Below, piece after piece: positions 34,734 to 46,425 of a stretch of 64,000 nucleotides of DNA. The DNA lies in contig CM055816.1 in assembly GCA_029582265.1 (NCBI GenBank), positions 88,063,288 to 88,127,287 of the forward strand. The letters run 5' to 3'. The notes under the pieces are model-generated. The model did no database searches and was not told the DNA's origin. It saw only the letters and a program-made list of their open reading frames with translations. Position numbers and translations under genes: made by a program. The first letter of the stretch is position 1. Each line of letters begins with the position of its first letter. This stretch comes from Zoroaster sp. YZ-2022. Its lineage: Eukaryota > Echinodermata > Asteroidea > Forcipulatida > Zoroasteridae.

Positions 34734-35338
34734 TCAGGAAAAGTGGCCAATCAGAGTTGTAGTACTTGTACTCATAATTTTAACTTGTACATTTTTTGAA
34801 CATGTACATACATGTATGCACTCATGAAAAAGTACTTGACTACAACTTCAGAGTTGGATCATGAATAACTGTACACATACTCACATACACTTTTCTGTAC
34901 TTGTTTCTGTACTTGTTCTCATACCCAAGTGCATTTTTTCTGTACTCGTACTGACTACTCATAAAAATGTACTCGACTGCTGGCAGTTACAAATTGTACT
35001 TTCCCTTTATATGGTTTTGCTATCAGTTAGCATGCCTTTGTTTCTCGATAGCTGGTAAACATGTACCAGTGAAGGTTAGCAAACATCAAGGGTACATGTA
35101 TATATGTGTGTATGACTGACCTCATGGCATGATCCCAACAGTGCGTTTAACTTCCAGACACCCTTGGCTAGGTGTACACATACATGTATAGTTACTCATC
35201 AAGAATAATATTTGTAAAAGTAAGAAGGGTCCCTCAGGATTTTTTCCTGGCTATTTTAACAGAAACTTTTTTCATCAGAACATTGCTATTTAAAATATAT
35301 TAGGAATTGAATACAGTATGCTGTATAATGACAGTGGG

Positions 35339-35470
35339 TTGCCATGGTCGAGCGGTTTAGTGCATCGGATTTGTGTTCTGATGGCTGAATCGTCAGAGTG
35401 TGTGGGTTAGAAGCCTTGCCGCGACCATGGTGCTTGTGTCCTTGAGCAAGACACTTTACCATAATTGCTG
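35339..35470 (+). repeat. SINE head joined to a LINE-like 3' tail
   Basis: GCCATGGTCGAGCGGTTTAG head stops after CTTTACCATAATTGCTG and continues into the tail at 35471. Confidence 0.7.
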
Positions 35471-35640
35471 TGAGGGCCGAATTGAACCCAGCCACTGGGG
35501 ATGTACAAGCCAGTGCCGGTCCCAAGCCCGGATAAATGGGAGGGTTGCGTCAGGAAGGGCATCCTGCGTAAAACCTATGCCAAATCAAATGCGGATCATG
35601 ATCCACTGTGGCGACCCCTAACGGGAGCAGCCGAAAGAGG
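35471..35640 (+). repeat. LINE-like 3' end fragment
   Basis: Contains GTCAGGAAGGGCATCCTGCG, GCGGATCATGATCCACTGTG and GCGACCCCTAACGGGAGCAG followed by CCGAAAGAGG, a sequence type I know from 3' ends of retroelements in many animals. Exact clade uncertain. Confidence 0.5.
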
Positions 35641-35778
35641 ACAACATGCTGTATAATGACACATTTCTCAAAATAATCGTGAGAAAAATGGTTTTACAGT
35701 AAACACAGTACTGTATGTAACAAAAGGAATGTATGATAGGTCAAGTCTCAAATTAATTTTGGATTTTTTTTTTTACTG

Positions 35779-36066
35779 TTTACCCTAACCTTCCCAAATC
35801 CTCCAAAATCCTCTTTGCCAAAGTAAAGGATTGTGAATGATTTTGGAGGATTGAGGTTATTAGGCATACTTGCCTTTCCATGGTACATGTACATGTACAT
35901 CCATGTTTGTTGTAGTGATTGCAAGGTCAGTGCTTGGGTCAGTGGACACTGTTTATTGCTCCATGCATGCAGGGAGGGTCCCTGGCCATGTACATGTACA
36001 TGTATCACAGATTAGAAACAGGTGGATTTTGGAGGATTTTGGAGGATTTGGGAAGGTTAGGGTTAG
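35779..36066. mobile_element. piggyBac-like MITE, CCCTAAC family (E)
   Basis: TTTACCCTAACCTTCCCAAA to GGGAAGGTTAGGGTTAG. Interior nearly identical to 28742-29108 across CATGTTTGTTGTAGTGATTG. Confidence 0.7.
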
Positions 36067-36206
36067 TGGACCTCAATTTTCCCCCCTGAATTCAAGGATA
36101 AAGGGGTTCAGAGAAAGTGACTTTTTACAATATTTTTCAACATATTTTACTTTCGATACATGTACATGTACCGTAATAAAATGTACATGTACACGTACGG
36201 TACATA

Positions 36207-36291
36207 CACTCACTGGCCATTAAATGATCATCTCACCTGTTACTGTAAAGTGCTATTTTGAGCATGTTGCAATACTTTTGGCCAGTGAGTG
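36207..36291. mobile_element. Mini Tc1/mariner-like element, 85 bp
   Basis: CACTCACTGGCCA and TGGCCAGTGAGTG inverted ends flanked by TA on each side. Confidence 0.7.
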
Positions 36292-36350
36292 TACATGTTG
36301 TTTCGTTTCCTTATGACATAATCTCTCTAAAAATGGTGAAACTTTAATGA

Positions 36351-36810
36351 TTAACCCTAACCCCTTGGGTATTTTTACTAGAAAGTATCCTGAATCCACC
36401 AAAATCCACCATTTTTGTCACACACAAAATGCTGGTGTCCTGAATCCATCAGAATCTGCCAGTGTAGATATTGGACATATCCTGAATCCGCCAAAATCCA
36501 CCACTAAATTTCTGGCGTATTTTGGCGGATTCAGGATACCATGCTCACATGAAAATTTGTATAGTACATGTATGTTGCTGCATAGAATCCATCAAAATCT
36601 AACACATACAAGTGTTGGCTGTACATGTACAGTACATGTAACTATAATCCATCAAAATACATCAACCAACATGACCAAGCAGTTAAAAACTATTGAAATC
36701 CTGAATCCATCAAAGTCCGCCATATGCTCAATGTGGAGATATCCTGAATCCGCCGAAATCCTCCAAAACAGGGGGATGGATTTTGATGGATTCAGGGTGG
36801 TTAGGGTTAA
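36351..36810. mobile_element. piggyBac-like MITE, CCCTAAC family, GAATCC(A/G)CCAAAATCC interior
   Basis: TTAACCCTAACCCCTTGGGT to GGTTAGGGTTAA. The interior is many inverted copies of CTGAATCCxxCAAAATCC. A closely related copy in opposite orientation is 53751-54244. Confidence 0.8.
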
Positions 36811-37099
36811 TATTTGCTTAGAGAACCTCTTGAACGTAGCTGTATCACCTATGGATATACATGTACCCATGAACAAGTAGCTACATGTATCAGAAAGGGG
36901 GCCATTTCTCTATGTACACATGTTTTGTTTCACTGAAAAAAAACCATGTCCTTTTGAAGCAATTTGAAACCTGAAAAACCTTGTAATTTGTACACTTCAA
37001 CCGGTACCCTTATGATAAACAGGAAACATGTAGAAGGAAGTTGGTATCCTGTTCAAACTTTAAATACTTTCACTCAAACAAAAGGATGTTTAGTTTCTG

Positions 37100-37560
37100 T
37101 TATACATATCCTGCATGTACATGTAAATGAATGTAAATTGTATGTAAATTATGTAGTAAATTAATGAATGTAAATGAATGTACATGTAAATGTATGTAAA
37201 TGAAATGTATGTAAATGTATGTAAATGTATGTAAATGCATGTAAATGCATGTAAATGTATGTAAATGCATGTAAATGTATGTATGTAAATGATGTAAATG
37301 TTGTAAACGTATGTAAACGTATGTAAACGTATGTAAATGTAATGTATGTAAATGTATATAAATGTATATAAATGTATATAAATGTATATAAACGTATGTA
37401 AATGTTGTAAACGTATGTAAATGTAACTGTATGTAAATGTATGTAAACGTAACTGTATGTAAACGTATGTAATGAATGTAAATGTATACGTAAATATTAC
37501 TGTATGTAAATGTAAGTAAATGTATGTAAATATAATGAATGTACATGTATGTAAACGAGT
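37100..37560. repeat. (TGTAAATGTA)-type microsatellite
   Basis: Imperfect runs of ATGTAAATGTATGTAA with ACGT variants. Two minus-strand Tyr/Ile/His/Thr-rich reading frames of 163 and 170 codons are a by-product. Confidence 0.85.
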
Positions 37561-37655
37561 GCATTCCAGTAGCTTCCCCAAGGTTACCCGAGTACATGTA
37601 CATGTAAATCACATGAGGAAGCCCTGAGCAAAGAGCTATTTTTTACAATGACGTG

Positions 37656-37850
37656 ATGTGTGAAGACCTACATGTACATCAAATGATCAGTTGCCCTCTT
37701 GTGGTTGTTAATGTTACGTGATGTGTGAAGACCTACATGTACATGTACATCAAATGATCAGTTGCCCTCTTGTGGTTGTTAATGTTACGTGATGTGTGAA
37801 GACCTACATGTACATCAAATGATCAGTTGCCCTCTTGTGGTTGTTAATGT
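37656..37850. repeat. Three tandem units of about 65 bp
   Basis: Each unit has ACGTGATGTGTGAAGACCTA and TGATCAGTTGCCCTCTTGTG. A fragment (ACGTGATGTGAGAA) recurs at 38401 after the intervening SINEs, so these inserted into the array. Confidence 0.8.
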
Positions 37851-37852
37851 GT

Positions 37853-38400
37853 CGTGGAGTGTCGTGGCCGAGCGGGCTAGCGCACCGAACTCAAGTTCTG
37901 GTGTTGCCAGCAGCAGGGTGTGGGTTCGAGCCCCGGTCGTGACACTTGTGTCCTTGAGCAAGGTACTTAACCATAATTGCTTCGTCCTTCGGATGGGACG
38001 TAAAGCCGTAGGTCCCGTGTGTTGTATAATGCACGTAAAGTGGATTGTCGTGCGGTCTAGCGCACTGAACTCAAGTTCTGGTGTTGCCAGCAGCGGAGTG
38101 TGGGTTCGAGCCCCGGCCGTGACACCTGTGTCCTTGAGCAAGACACTTAACCATAATTGCTTCTCTCCACCCAGGGGTTAAATGGGTACCTGTGAAGGCA
38201 GAGATGGTTTGCTCTATATGCGCTAGAAATGGCAGCAATTGAGCTGTATACTCCCCAGGGAGCTGAGATGGTTTCAGGAATGATTTATGAGCCTTATGAG
38301 CCTTATGAGCAGGGATAATAATATAATGCGCCTTGAGCGCCACTTAGTTGGTGGATATGTGCGCTATATAAATCTATACATTATTATTATTATTATTATT
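37853..38400 (+). repeat. Two SINE heads in tandem, with one full SINE
   Basis: First head (37860) ends in a body with CTTCGTCCTTCGGATGGGAC, a different 3' module. The second begins after ATAATGCACGTAAAGTGG at about 38045 and runs to a normal (ATT)n tail. The join sequence is shared with 5600-5640. Confidence 0.8.
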
Positions 38401-38492
38401 ACGTGATGTGAGAAATCTCAAAACTTCCATGTGCATTACATGTACATGTGTACATACATTGTACATGTATGACTTTCATGGCTTTGTAAGCA

Positions 38493-38784
38493 TTAACCCT
38501 CCTACTACTACAAGGGTCAAAATCAGTCAAAATGTTGATACTTCCCTAGGTATATCTAGTGCACTTAAAAGTCAAACTTTACATGTATAGGTCAAATTGA
38601 GTCGACCATTTTTGACTGGTAAAAGCATTGTCTGGTATTGTTCAGGGTGATCAAAATGACAGTAAAAACCAGTTAAAAATGCCCCTGTGTGCACATTTGG
38701 GTTAACAGTCAAAACAGGCAGTTGACTGGTTTTGACCTCTACAGCAACTTCCCACTAAAAGTGCAGCTATAGTAGGAGGGTTAA
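38493..38784. mobile_element. piggyBac-like MITE, family A (inverted)
   Basis: TTAACCCTCCTACTACTACA to TAGTAGGAGGGTTAA; interior is family A in the opposite orientation to 16144-16450. Confidence 0.8.
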
Positions 38785-39039
38785 TTAATATCGTACGAGA
38801 CAATTAAAAACTAATTACTTCCAGGGTGAAAAGGAACTACTGATCACATTATTCCAATCTATCCAGCAATTTTGGCTGCAATTGAATATTGTTTCATAGC
38901 CCCCCCGCAAAAAAAAAAAAAAAAAAAACCCAGAAACTGGAGACTTTTTTTGTTTGGCCTTCACGTTTCATTGAATCAAAGTGTCTTAACTTGTCTTGGT
39001 CATTTATGAATAGGTTGGTGAAATTCTTGTATCGGGAGA

Positions 39040-39540
39040 TTTCTCCCGACGCAAGAATTTCACCAACCTATATATCGCGGAACCCGCTGCTATTTAGGAT
39101 TCTAGCCAGCCAATCGTCATCGGGCAAGCTCGGTGGTCGAGAGGTTAAGACGTCTGCACTAGTAAGCAGGAGGTCGTGGGTTCGAATCCTGCCCGAGTCG
39201 CCTGTGAAGTTTTTTTTCCACAGACACTCAGAAAGCACTGAGTATACAGTGCTATACACACGTCGGTGTAGGGCAAAATTAAATCAATTGTTTATCTCCC
39301 GACGCAATAATTTCACCAACCTATATATATCGTGGAACCTGCTGCTATATAGGATTCTAGCCGGCCAACTGACATCGGGCAAGCTCGGTGGTCGAGAGGT
39401 TAAGACGTCTGCACTAGTAAGCAGGAGGTCGTGGGTTCGAATCCCGCCCGAGTCGCCTGTGTAGTTTTTTCACAGACACTCGGAAAGCACTGCGTATACA
39501 GTGCTATACACACGTCGGTGTAGGGCAAAATTAAATCAAT
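39040..39540 (+). repeat. Tandem duplication of a tRNA-like-headed repeat
   Basis: Two units of about 250 bp. Each carries AAGCTCGGTGGTCGAGAGGT...GGTTCGAATCC(T/C)GCCCGAG and an upstream ATTTCACCAACCTATATAT. The tRNA-like parts (39127-39200, 39382-39456) have A and B boxes, but imperfect acceptor pairing and an oversized anticodon loop argue against functional tRNAs. Confidence 0.65.
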
Positions 39541-39579
39541 CATTTATGGATAATTGATATTATTTCTGATGAAACTTAC

Positions 39580-39665
39580 GATGATGATGACATTTTCTTA
39601 ATGCGGAAGCTAGCTCGTCTTTTGATGTTTGTCTCTCCATTATTCTCTAATGCTTTCAGTGGGAC
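39580..39665 (-). CDS. ARHGAP32/33: Exon 4: basic leader segment before PX (residues 68-95)
   Basis: Flanked by TTTTTACAG and GTAAGT. Encodes VPLKALENNGETNIKRRASF and a following basic stretch RIKKMSSSS. The KRRAS motif is a plausible basophilic-kinase (PKA-like) site, which is inference. It ends with two bases of codon 96, matching exon 5. Confidence 0.78.
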
Positions 39666-40781
39666 CTGTAAAAACACAGAAATATTAACATTTTAACTCT
39701 TAACTTCTTTCTAGACAATATACCTTAACCCTCCTACTATTCCCACTGCGCATGAGCCGTTGAGGGCACATGTTGTTAGATCACTGTGGGCGAAAGGGCA
39801 GCGATAGTGCGTCGCGTTTTGCGTATTTTGCAGTTGATGTGCGTACGCGCGGAATATCTCTAGCGATCATTGGCAGGTAGAAGTACACGCGCTTGTAGTA
39901 CAACAACATACGCACATAAAGTGTACGCACAACGCTCACACGATGCCAAAGTGACTATCATCAAGACACCGGGGGCAATTTCACTGCTAGAGGGCTACGA
40001 CGTGCACTGAGCTACGACGTGCACTGAGCTACGATGTGCACTGAGCCACGATGTGCACTGAGCTACGATGTGCACTGAGCTACGATGTGCACTGAGCTAC
40101 GATGTGCACTGAGCCACGATGTGCACTGAGCCACGATGTGCACTGAGCCACGATGTGCACTGAGCCACGATGTGCACTGAGCTACGACGTGCACTGAGCT
40201 ACGACGTGCACTGAGCTACGACGTGCACTGAGCTACGATGTGCACTGAGCGGCGAGCTCCACTTTAGTGGCAAGTACATGTAGCCATTGAGGTCAAAATC
40301 AGTCAACTGACTGTTCTGACTTTTGACCCCAAAGTGCACAGCTCAGGCATTTGTGACTGGTTTTTACTGTCATTTTGACCACCCTCAGCAATACCAGACA
40401 ATGCTTCTACCAGTCAAAAGTGGTCGACTCATTTTGACCTACATTGTATCAATGTACTTAGTACACAGACATAAGGTTTGACAGTGTTCGACTTGTCATG
40501 TACTTGCACTAGATACACCTTGGCAAGCACAAGTAGATGTATAATATTTTGACTGATTTTGACCCTTGCAGTCACCGGAGGGTTAATGCATATCACAAAC
40601 CGAGGGCGCCCTCGTTGGTTCATATATGAACGCTTGCGGGTACGTGTCGCACCTTTGAGTGCATGTATTGTGTAGGTACATGTACATGTAATAGGCTTGA
40701 ACTGCTGCATGTACAAGTATAGTGAATGAGCAACAATGATTATATTGTGTGGACACCATGAAATGCAGTCTTTGAGATTAC
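39666..40781 (-). other. Intron 3: almost entirely one composite TTAA element
   Basis: Element 39725-40586 occupies most of this 1.1-kb intron; the remaining bases are unremarkable. Confidence 0.7.
39725..40586. mobile_element. piggyBac-like composite with internal 17-bp minisatellite
   Basis: Outer ends TTAACCCTCCTACTATTCCC and CCGGAGGGTTAA. Left part is repeat O in inverse orientation, the middle is about 15 copies of GAGCTACGATGTGCACT (39990-40255), and the right part is family A. Confidence 0.75.
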
Positions 40782-40878
40782 CTTCGAAAAGACTTGACCG
40801 CTTCCTTCATCGACCGAGTGTAGTCCTCTGGAGCGAATATCAGCATCATTCTCAGAGAACTTACGGATCTTCTTGCCT
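40782..40878 (-). CDS. ARHGAP32/33: Exon 3: leader region (residues 35-67)
   Basis: Flanked by a TTTCCAG acceptor and a GTAATC donor. Reads GKKIRKFSENDADIRSRG..., a charged, probably disordered stretch ending in QVFSK, and leaves in phase 0. It joins exon 4 cleanly. One alternative frame is open across the exon, but only this frame agrees with the phases of its neighbours. No domain is recognised. Confidence 0.72.
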
Positions 40879-41116
40879 CTGGAAACGACAAAATCAACAA
40901 AATAATTATTACAATCTGGGCACTTGTACTGTTCATCACAACCCACTTGTTGCCACAATGGTCAAATTGAGTCCAAAATTCCATGCAGCCAATAGTGGAC
41001 CATGTATTACTGGTCACTGGCTGTTACGCATTATGTTTTGGGTTTTGCCAGAGCGGGTCACATACAATGTATATCTAGTTTGTCTGGTCATTGGGTGCCG
41101 ACTTTCGGTTAACCCG

Positions 41117-43327
41117 TTAACCCTCCTACACATAGAGGCCACACCAAGCCACTAAATGTCCAATGTGTTGTACTCATGTAACATTGTGCAATATTGTCTT
41201 GTTTAACCCTGCTACACATAGAGGCCACACCAAGCCACTAAATGTCCAATGTGTTGTACTCATGTAACATTGTGCAATATTGCCTTGTTTAACCCTCCTA
41301 CACATAGAGGCCACACCAAGCCACTAAATGTCCAATGTGTTGTACTCATGTAACATTGTGCAATATTGCCTTGTTTAACCCTCCTACACATAGAGGCCAC
41401 ACCAAGCCACTAAATGTCCAATGTGTTGTACTCATGTAACATTGTGCAATATTGTCTTGTTTAACCCTGCTACACATAGAGGCCACACCAAGCCACTAAA
41501 TGTCCAATGTGTTGTACTCATGTAACATTGTGCAATATTGTCTTGTTTAACCCTCCTACACATAGAGGCCACACCAAGCCACTAAATGTCCAATGTGTTG
41601 TACTCATGTAACATTGTGCAATATTGCCTTGTTTAACCCTCCTACACATAGAGGCCACACCAAGCCACTAAATGTCCAATGTGTTGTACTCATGTAACAT
41701 TGTGCAATATTGTCTTGTTTAACCCTGCTACACATAGAGGCCACACCAAGCCACTAAATGTCCAATGTGTTGTACTCATGTAACATTGTGCAATATTGTC
41801 TTGTTTAACCCTCCTACACATAGAGGCCACACCAAGCCACTAAATGTCCAATGTGTTGTACTCATGTAACATTGTGCAATATTGTCTTGTTTAACCCTTC
41901 TCACCACAGATGCCACACCAAGCCACTAAATGTCCAATGTGTTGTACTCATGTAACATTGTGCAATATTGTCTTGTTTAACCCTGCTACACATAGAGGCC
42001 ACACCAAGCCACTAAATGTCCAATGTGTTGTACTCATGTAACATTGTGCAATATTGTCCTTGTTTAACCCTCCTACACACAGAGGCCACACCAAGCCCCT
42101 AAATGTCCAATGTGTTGTACTCATGTAACATTGTGCAATATTGTCTTGTTTAACCCTGCTACACATAGGAGGCCACACCAAGCCACTAAATGTCCAATGT
42201 GTTGTACTCATGTAACATTGTGCAATATTGTCTTGTTTAACCCTGCTACACATAGAGGCCACACCAAGCCACTAAATGTCCAATGTGTTGTACTCATGTA
42301 ACATTGTGCAATATTGTCTTGTTTAACCCTGCTACACATAGAGGCCACACCAAGCCACTAAATGTCCAATGTGTTGTACTCATGTAACATTGTGCAATAT
42401 TGTCTTGTTTAACCCTGCTACACATAGAGGCCACACCAAGCCACTAAATGTCCAATGTGTTGTACTCATGTAACATTGTGCAATATTGTCCTTGTTTAAC
42501 CCTGCCTACACATAGAGGCCACACCAAGCCACTAAATGTCCAATGTGTTGTACTCATGTAACATTGTGCAATATTGTCTTGTTTAACCCTGCTACACATA
42601 GAGGCCACACCAAGCCACTAAATGTCCAATGTGTTGTACTCATGTAACATTGTGCAATATTGTCTTGTTTAACCCTGCTACACATAGAGGCCACACCAAG
42701 CCACTAAATGTCCAATGTGTTGTACTCATGTAACATTGTGCAATATTGTCTTGTTTAACCCTGCTACACATAGAGGCCACACCAAGCCACTAAATGTCCA
42801 ATGTGTTGTACTCATGTAACATTGTGCAATATTGTCTTGTTTAACCCTGCTACACATAGAGGCCACACCAAGCCACGTCCAATGTGTTGTACACACATTG
42901 TTTGTGCATATAAGCCACACTGCCCCTTTGAAGTAATCTCCAATGTACATACATGCATATAAAGACACATGTATACCACAGTTGACCTTATTTTCAACAG
43001 GTTATACTGTAAACAAACTCCCAATAATAAATCACCATCAGCCACTGAGATCAATAAACCATACCAAGCCTCCATCATCCATTGGGATTTTCAGCAGTTA
43101 TTTTGTAAACACAGACTCTCCATAGTAACCTACCACCAGCCACTGAGTCTGGAACAAAGTAATATGCCCTGCAATATGTTAATCACAAACCACTAAAACC
43201 AACAGACATATGAGGCATTATGTTACTATGCAGTATAGCTATGAGGAGCCACTGCCTACCATAGCAATGGCTTGGAGTGGCCTGAATGGGTTGTTTCAAA
43301 AATTTCACTGATTTGTAGGAGGGTTAA
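41117..43327. mobile_element. piggyBac-like element containing an 86-bp satellite
   Basis: Left end TTAACCCTCCTACACATAGA, right end TTTGTAGGAGGGTTAA (TTAA at 43324-43327). Within it about 20 head-to-tail 86-bp units (41117-42885) each restart with TTAACCCT(C/G)CTACACATAG. The unique right part (42890-43320) has no ORF of note. Confidence 0.75.
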
Positions 43328-43332
43328 CCAAC

Positions 43333-43413
43333 CTATAATGCGCCTTGAGCGCCACTTAGTTGGTGGATACGTGCGCTATATAAATCTATACATTATTATT
43401 ATTATTATTATTA
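43333..43413 (+). repeat. SINE tail fragment
   Basis: TATAATGCGCCTTGAGCGCC to GTGCGCTATATAAATCTATA and (ATT)n, directly after the TTAA element. Confidence 0.75.
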
Positions 43414-43508
43414 TGAAAGTTTAGGTTAAACGTTAGCAAACCAACTGGTAACTCCCAGAAGTATGTAGTGCTCTGTCTGTCTTCAAGAGCATTTTTAAGA
43501 TTGTACAT

Positions 43509-43938
43509 AAGCTTGGGTGATAACACGATAATATCGAATATCGTGATACCTTTTGTTTTAATTCGATTACGATATCGAGAACCTTTTTATGTTATCGAGA
43601 TATCGGCAAATCGCGATTAAAAAAAAAAATTTAAAAAAAAAAAAAAAAAAATCGCCATTGTGAGTCAAAGTCATAAATTCCATGGAAACAAAATTAAAAG
43701 TCTTTTCAGCTTTTAGAAGTGAGAAACAAAAGCTAACTACTTCAGAAGTACATACACGCTCTGCAAATGAATTTGCGATGATTTATTGCGACGCTTGTAG
43801 AGGGGTACATGTACATACCTCTGGTTATCGGCTCTAAAGCAATCATGCATGAAAGGAAAAATAATCGCGATAATATCGAAAATCGCGATGTTTGCCGATA
43901 TATCATGGATTAAAAAAAATCGATATCGCCCAAGCTTA
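43509..43938. mobile_element. AT-rich foldback with AAGCTTGGG ends
   Basis: AAGCTTGGGTGATAACACGA and TCGATATCGCCCAAGCTT are inverted. Interior has several CGATATCG motifs and a poly-A stretch. Target duplication not resolved. Confidence 0.6.
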
Positions 43939-44394
43939 CACAATATGTGCTCCCCACCATTCAATGTAGTTTGCTGAAACCAGGTCGAGGTTATTGTGTC
44001 AAATGTTACTGCGTGGAACTACAATTATTTTTAGACATGCAGTATGACAATTCACAAGGACGGCGGGGAGACAAATTACCAGCTAACCAATTTCCTTTTT
44101 GTCTTGGGAAGACTGATAACTATAATGAGTCACTCTCAGGCTGTGGTTTCAACACATTCGAAAACAAGAATGACACGTCGACAACATTTACAGTAGAACA
44201 GTTAAATCTGCCTATCTTGAACCAAATTGATGTGATGCACCAGGAAGTAAAATTACCAACTAATAACGCTTATTCCCAATGACGATATTGAAAGTTTGCG
44301 TGAGTAAGTCTGACGCACTGTCGACCACATACACATAGTACATGTACATGCATGTCCATGTACATCTTGTACATGTATGTACAGCTAAATAATA

Positions 44395-44760
44395 TTTAAT
44401 AATAATGATGTAGACTTACATACATGTAGCGCACGTATCCACCAAACTGGTGCTCAAGGCGCATTACATTATTACCCCTGCTCATAAGGCTCATAAATCA
44501 TTCCTGAAACCATCTCAGCTCCCTGGGGAGTATACAGCTCAATTGCTGCCATTACAGCGCATATGAGCTAATCAAACACAACAACCAACTCTGCCCTCAC
44601 AGGTACCCATTTACCCCTGGGTGGAGAGAAGCAATTATGGTAAAGTGTCTTGCTCAAGGACACAAGCACCATGGTCGCGGTTGGGATTTGAACACACATT
44701 CTGACGACTCAGCCATCAGAACACAAATCCGATGCACTAAACCGCTCGACCATGGCACTC
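44395..44760 (-). repeat. tRNA-derived SINE (GCCATGGTCGAGCGG subfamily)
   Basis: Full copy on the minus strand; the tail near 44400 is interrupted by ACATACATGTA. Confidence 0.82.
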
Positions 44761-45009
44761 CATAAAGAGTAAAACGTGTCTGAAGTGTCTACATGTATAT
44801 GCATGCGTGTTACTACATGTAGGTGTACAATATGACAATCTGTTTTGAATAAGTCCGGCTCAAGAATACTTGTCACGAAATGTCACCGACAGTGACAATG
44901 ATGTACTACTCAATGACACCCCTAAGACAACCATATATACTGTAGATTATGCTGCATTTTTTCATGTTTGTATAAACATTTTTTTTTTTTTTGGTGCATT
45001 CCGTGGGTA

Positions 45010-46425
45010 TTAACCCTCCTACAATCAGTGCAATTTTTAAAACAACTTATTCAGGCCACTCCAAGCTGTTGCAGTTGTTGCCAGTGGCCTCCTATGGTTA
45101 CCCTTCTGTGCACTGTCACACCACTGAGATTGCAGGGTAAAGTGGTCTCCCATTGATACATTGCAGGCCATACTAATAATAATATGTTCAAACCAGCTGC
45201 AACCAACTGTAATCAGCTGCAACCAGCTGTAATCAGCTGCAACCAGCTGTAATCAGCTGCAACCAGCTGTAATCAGCTGCAACCAGCTGTAATCAGCTGC
45301 AACCAGCTGTAATCAGCTGCAACCAGCTGTAATCAGCTGCAATCAGCTGTAATCAGCTGTAATCAGCTGCAACCAGCTGTAATCAGCTGCAACCAGCTGT
45401 AATCAGCTGCAACCAGCTGTAATCAGCTGCAACCAGTTGTAATCAGCTGCAACCAGCTGGAATCAGCTGCAACCAGTTGTAATCAGCTGCAACCAGCTGT
45501 AATCAGCTGCAACCAGCTGTAATCAGCTGCAACCAGTTGCAATCAGCTGCAACCAACTGTAATCAGCTGCAACCAGTTGTAATCAGCTGCAACCAGTTGT
45601 AATCAGCTGCAACCAGTTGTAATCAGCTGCAACCAGTTGTAATCAGCTGCAACCAGTTGTAATCAGCTGCAACCAACTGTAATCAGCTGCAACCAGTTGT
45701 AATCAGCTGCAACCAACTGTAATCAGCTGCAACCAGTTGTAATCAGCTGCAACCAGTTGTAATCAACTGCAACCAGCTGTAATCAGCTGTAAGCAGCTGC
45801 AACCAGCTGCAACCAGTTGTAATCAGCTGCAACCAGTTGTAATCAGCTGCAATCAGCTGTAATCAGCTGCAACCAGTTGTAATCAGCTGCAACCAGTTGT
45901 AATCAGCTGCAACCAGTTGTAATCAGCTGCAACCAACTGTAATCAGCTGCAACCAGTTGTAATCAGCTGCAACCAGTTGTAATCAGCTGCAACCAGCTGT
46001 AATCAGCTGCAACCAGCTGTAATCAGCTGCAACCAGTTGTAATCAGCTGCAACCAGTTGTAATCAGCTGCAACCAGCTGTAATCAGCTGCAACCAGCTGC
46101 AACCAGTTGTAATCAGCTGCAACCAGTTGTAATCAGCTGCAACCAGCTGTAATCAGCTGTAAGCAGCTGCAACCAGTTGTAATCAGCTGCAACCAGTTGT
46201 AATCAGCTGCAATCAGCTGTAATCAGCTGCAACCAGTTGTAATCAGCTGCAACCAGTTGCAACCAGTTATAATCAGCTGCAACCAGTTGTAATCAGCTGC
46301 AACCAGTTGTAATCAGCTGCAACCAACTGTAATCAGCTGCAACCAGTTGTAATCAGCTGCAACCAGCTGCAACCAGCTGTAATCAGCTGCAACCAGTTGT
46401 AATCAGCTGCAACCAGCAACCAGGG
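45010..46425. repeat. 20-bp E-box minisatellite inside a TTAACCCTCCTAC-headed element
   Basis: Left end TTAACCCTCCTACAATCAGT with flank matching 56141-56300. From 45190 to 46425 there are about 60 units of AATCAGCTGCAACCAGTTGT with CAGCTG/CAGTTG variants. The right transposon end was not found. Confidence 0.8.

Larger units (their letters stand above)
33876..39579 (-). other. Intron 4 (5.7 kb)
   Basis: Contains repeat M, four TTAA elements, SINEs, a LINE-like 3' tail, a mini-mariner, a TGTAAATGTA microsatellite and a tandem duplication with tRNA-like heads, all listed separately. 34740-35330 shows only ACATGTA-type simple sequence and (T)GTACTxGTACT motifs. Confidence 0.65.

Noticed and set aside
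37090..37612. 163- and 170-codon minus frames rich in Tyr, Ile, His and Thr
   Set aside because: Produced by the TGTAAATGTA microsatellite lacking stops in those frames.
38889..39464. 191-codon plus frame
   Set aside because: Runs through a poly-A tract and two copies of a tRNA-like repeat; the repeated LGGREVKTSALVSRRSW is repeat sequence, not a domain.
41117..42885. CRISPR-like array
   Set aside because: Regular repetition is head-to-tail with no unique spacers, in a eukaryotic intron; it is a satellite.
43947..44282. 111-codon plus frame
   Set aside because: No family resemblance. Part of its sequence recurs near 49740-49800 in decayed form, so it is more likely a dispersed repeat than a gene.
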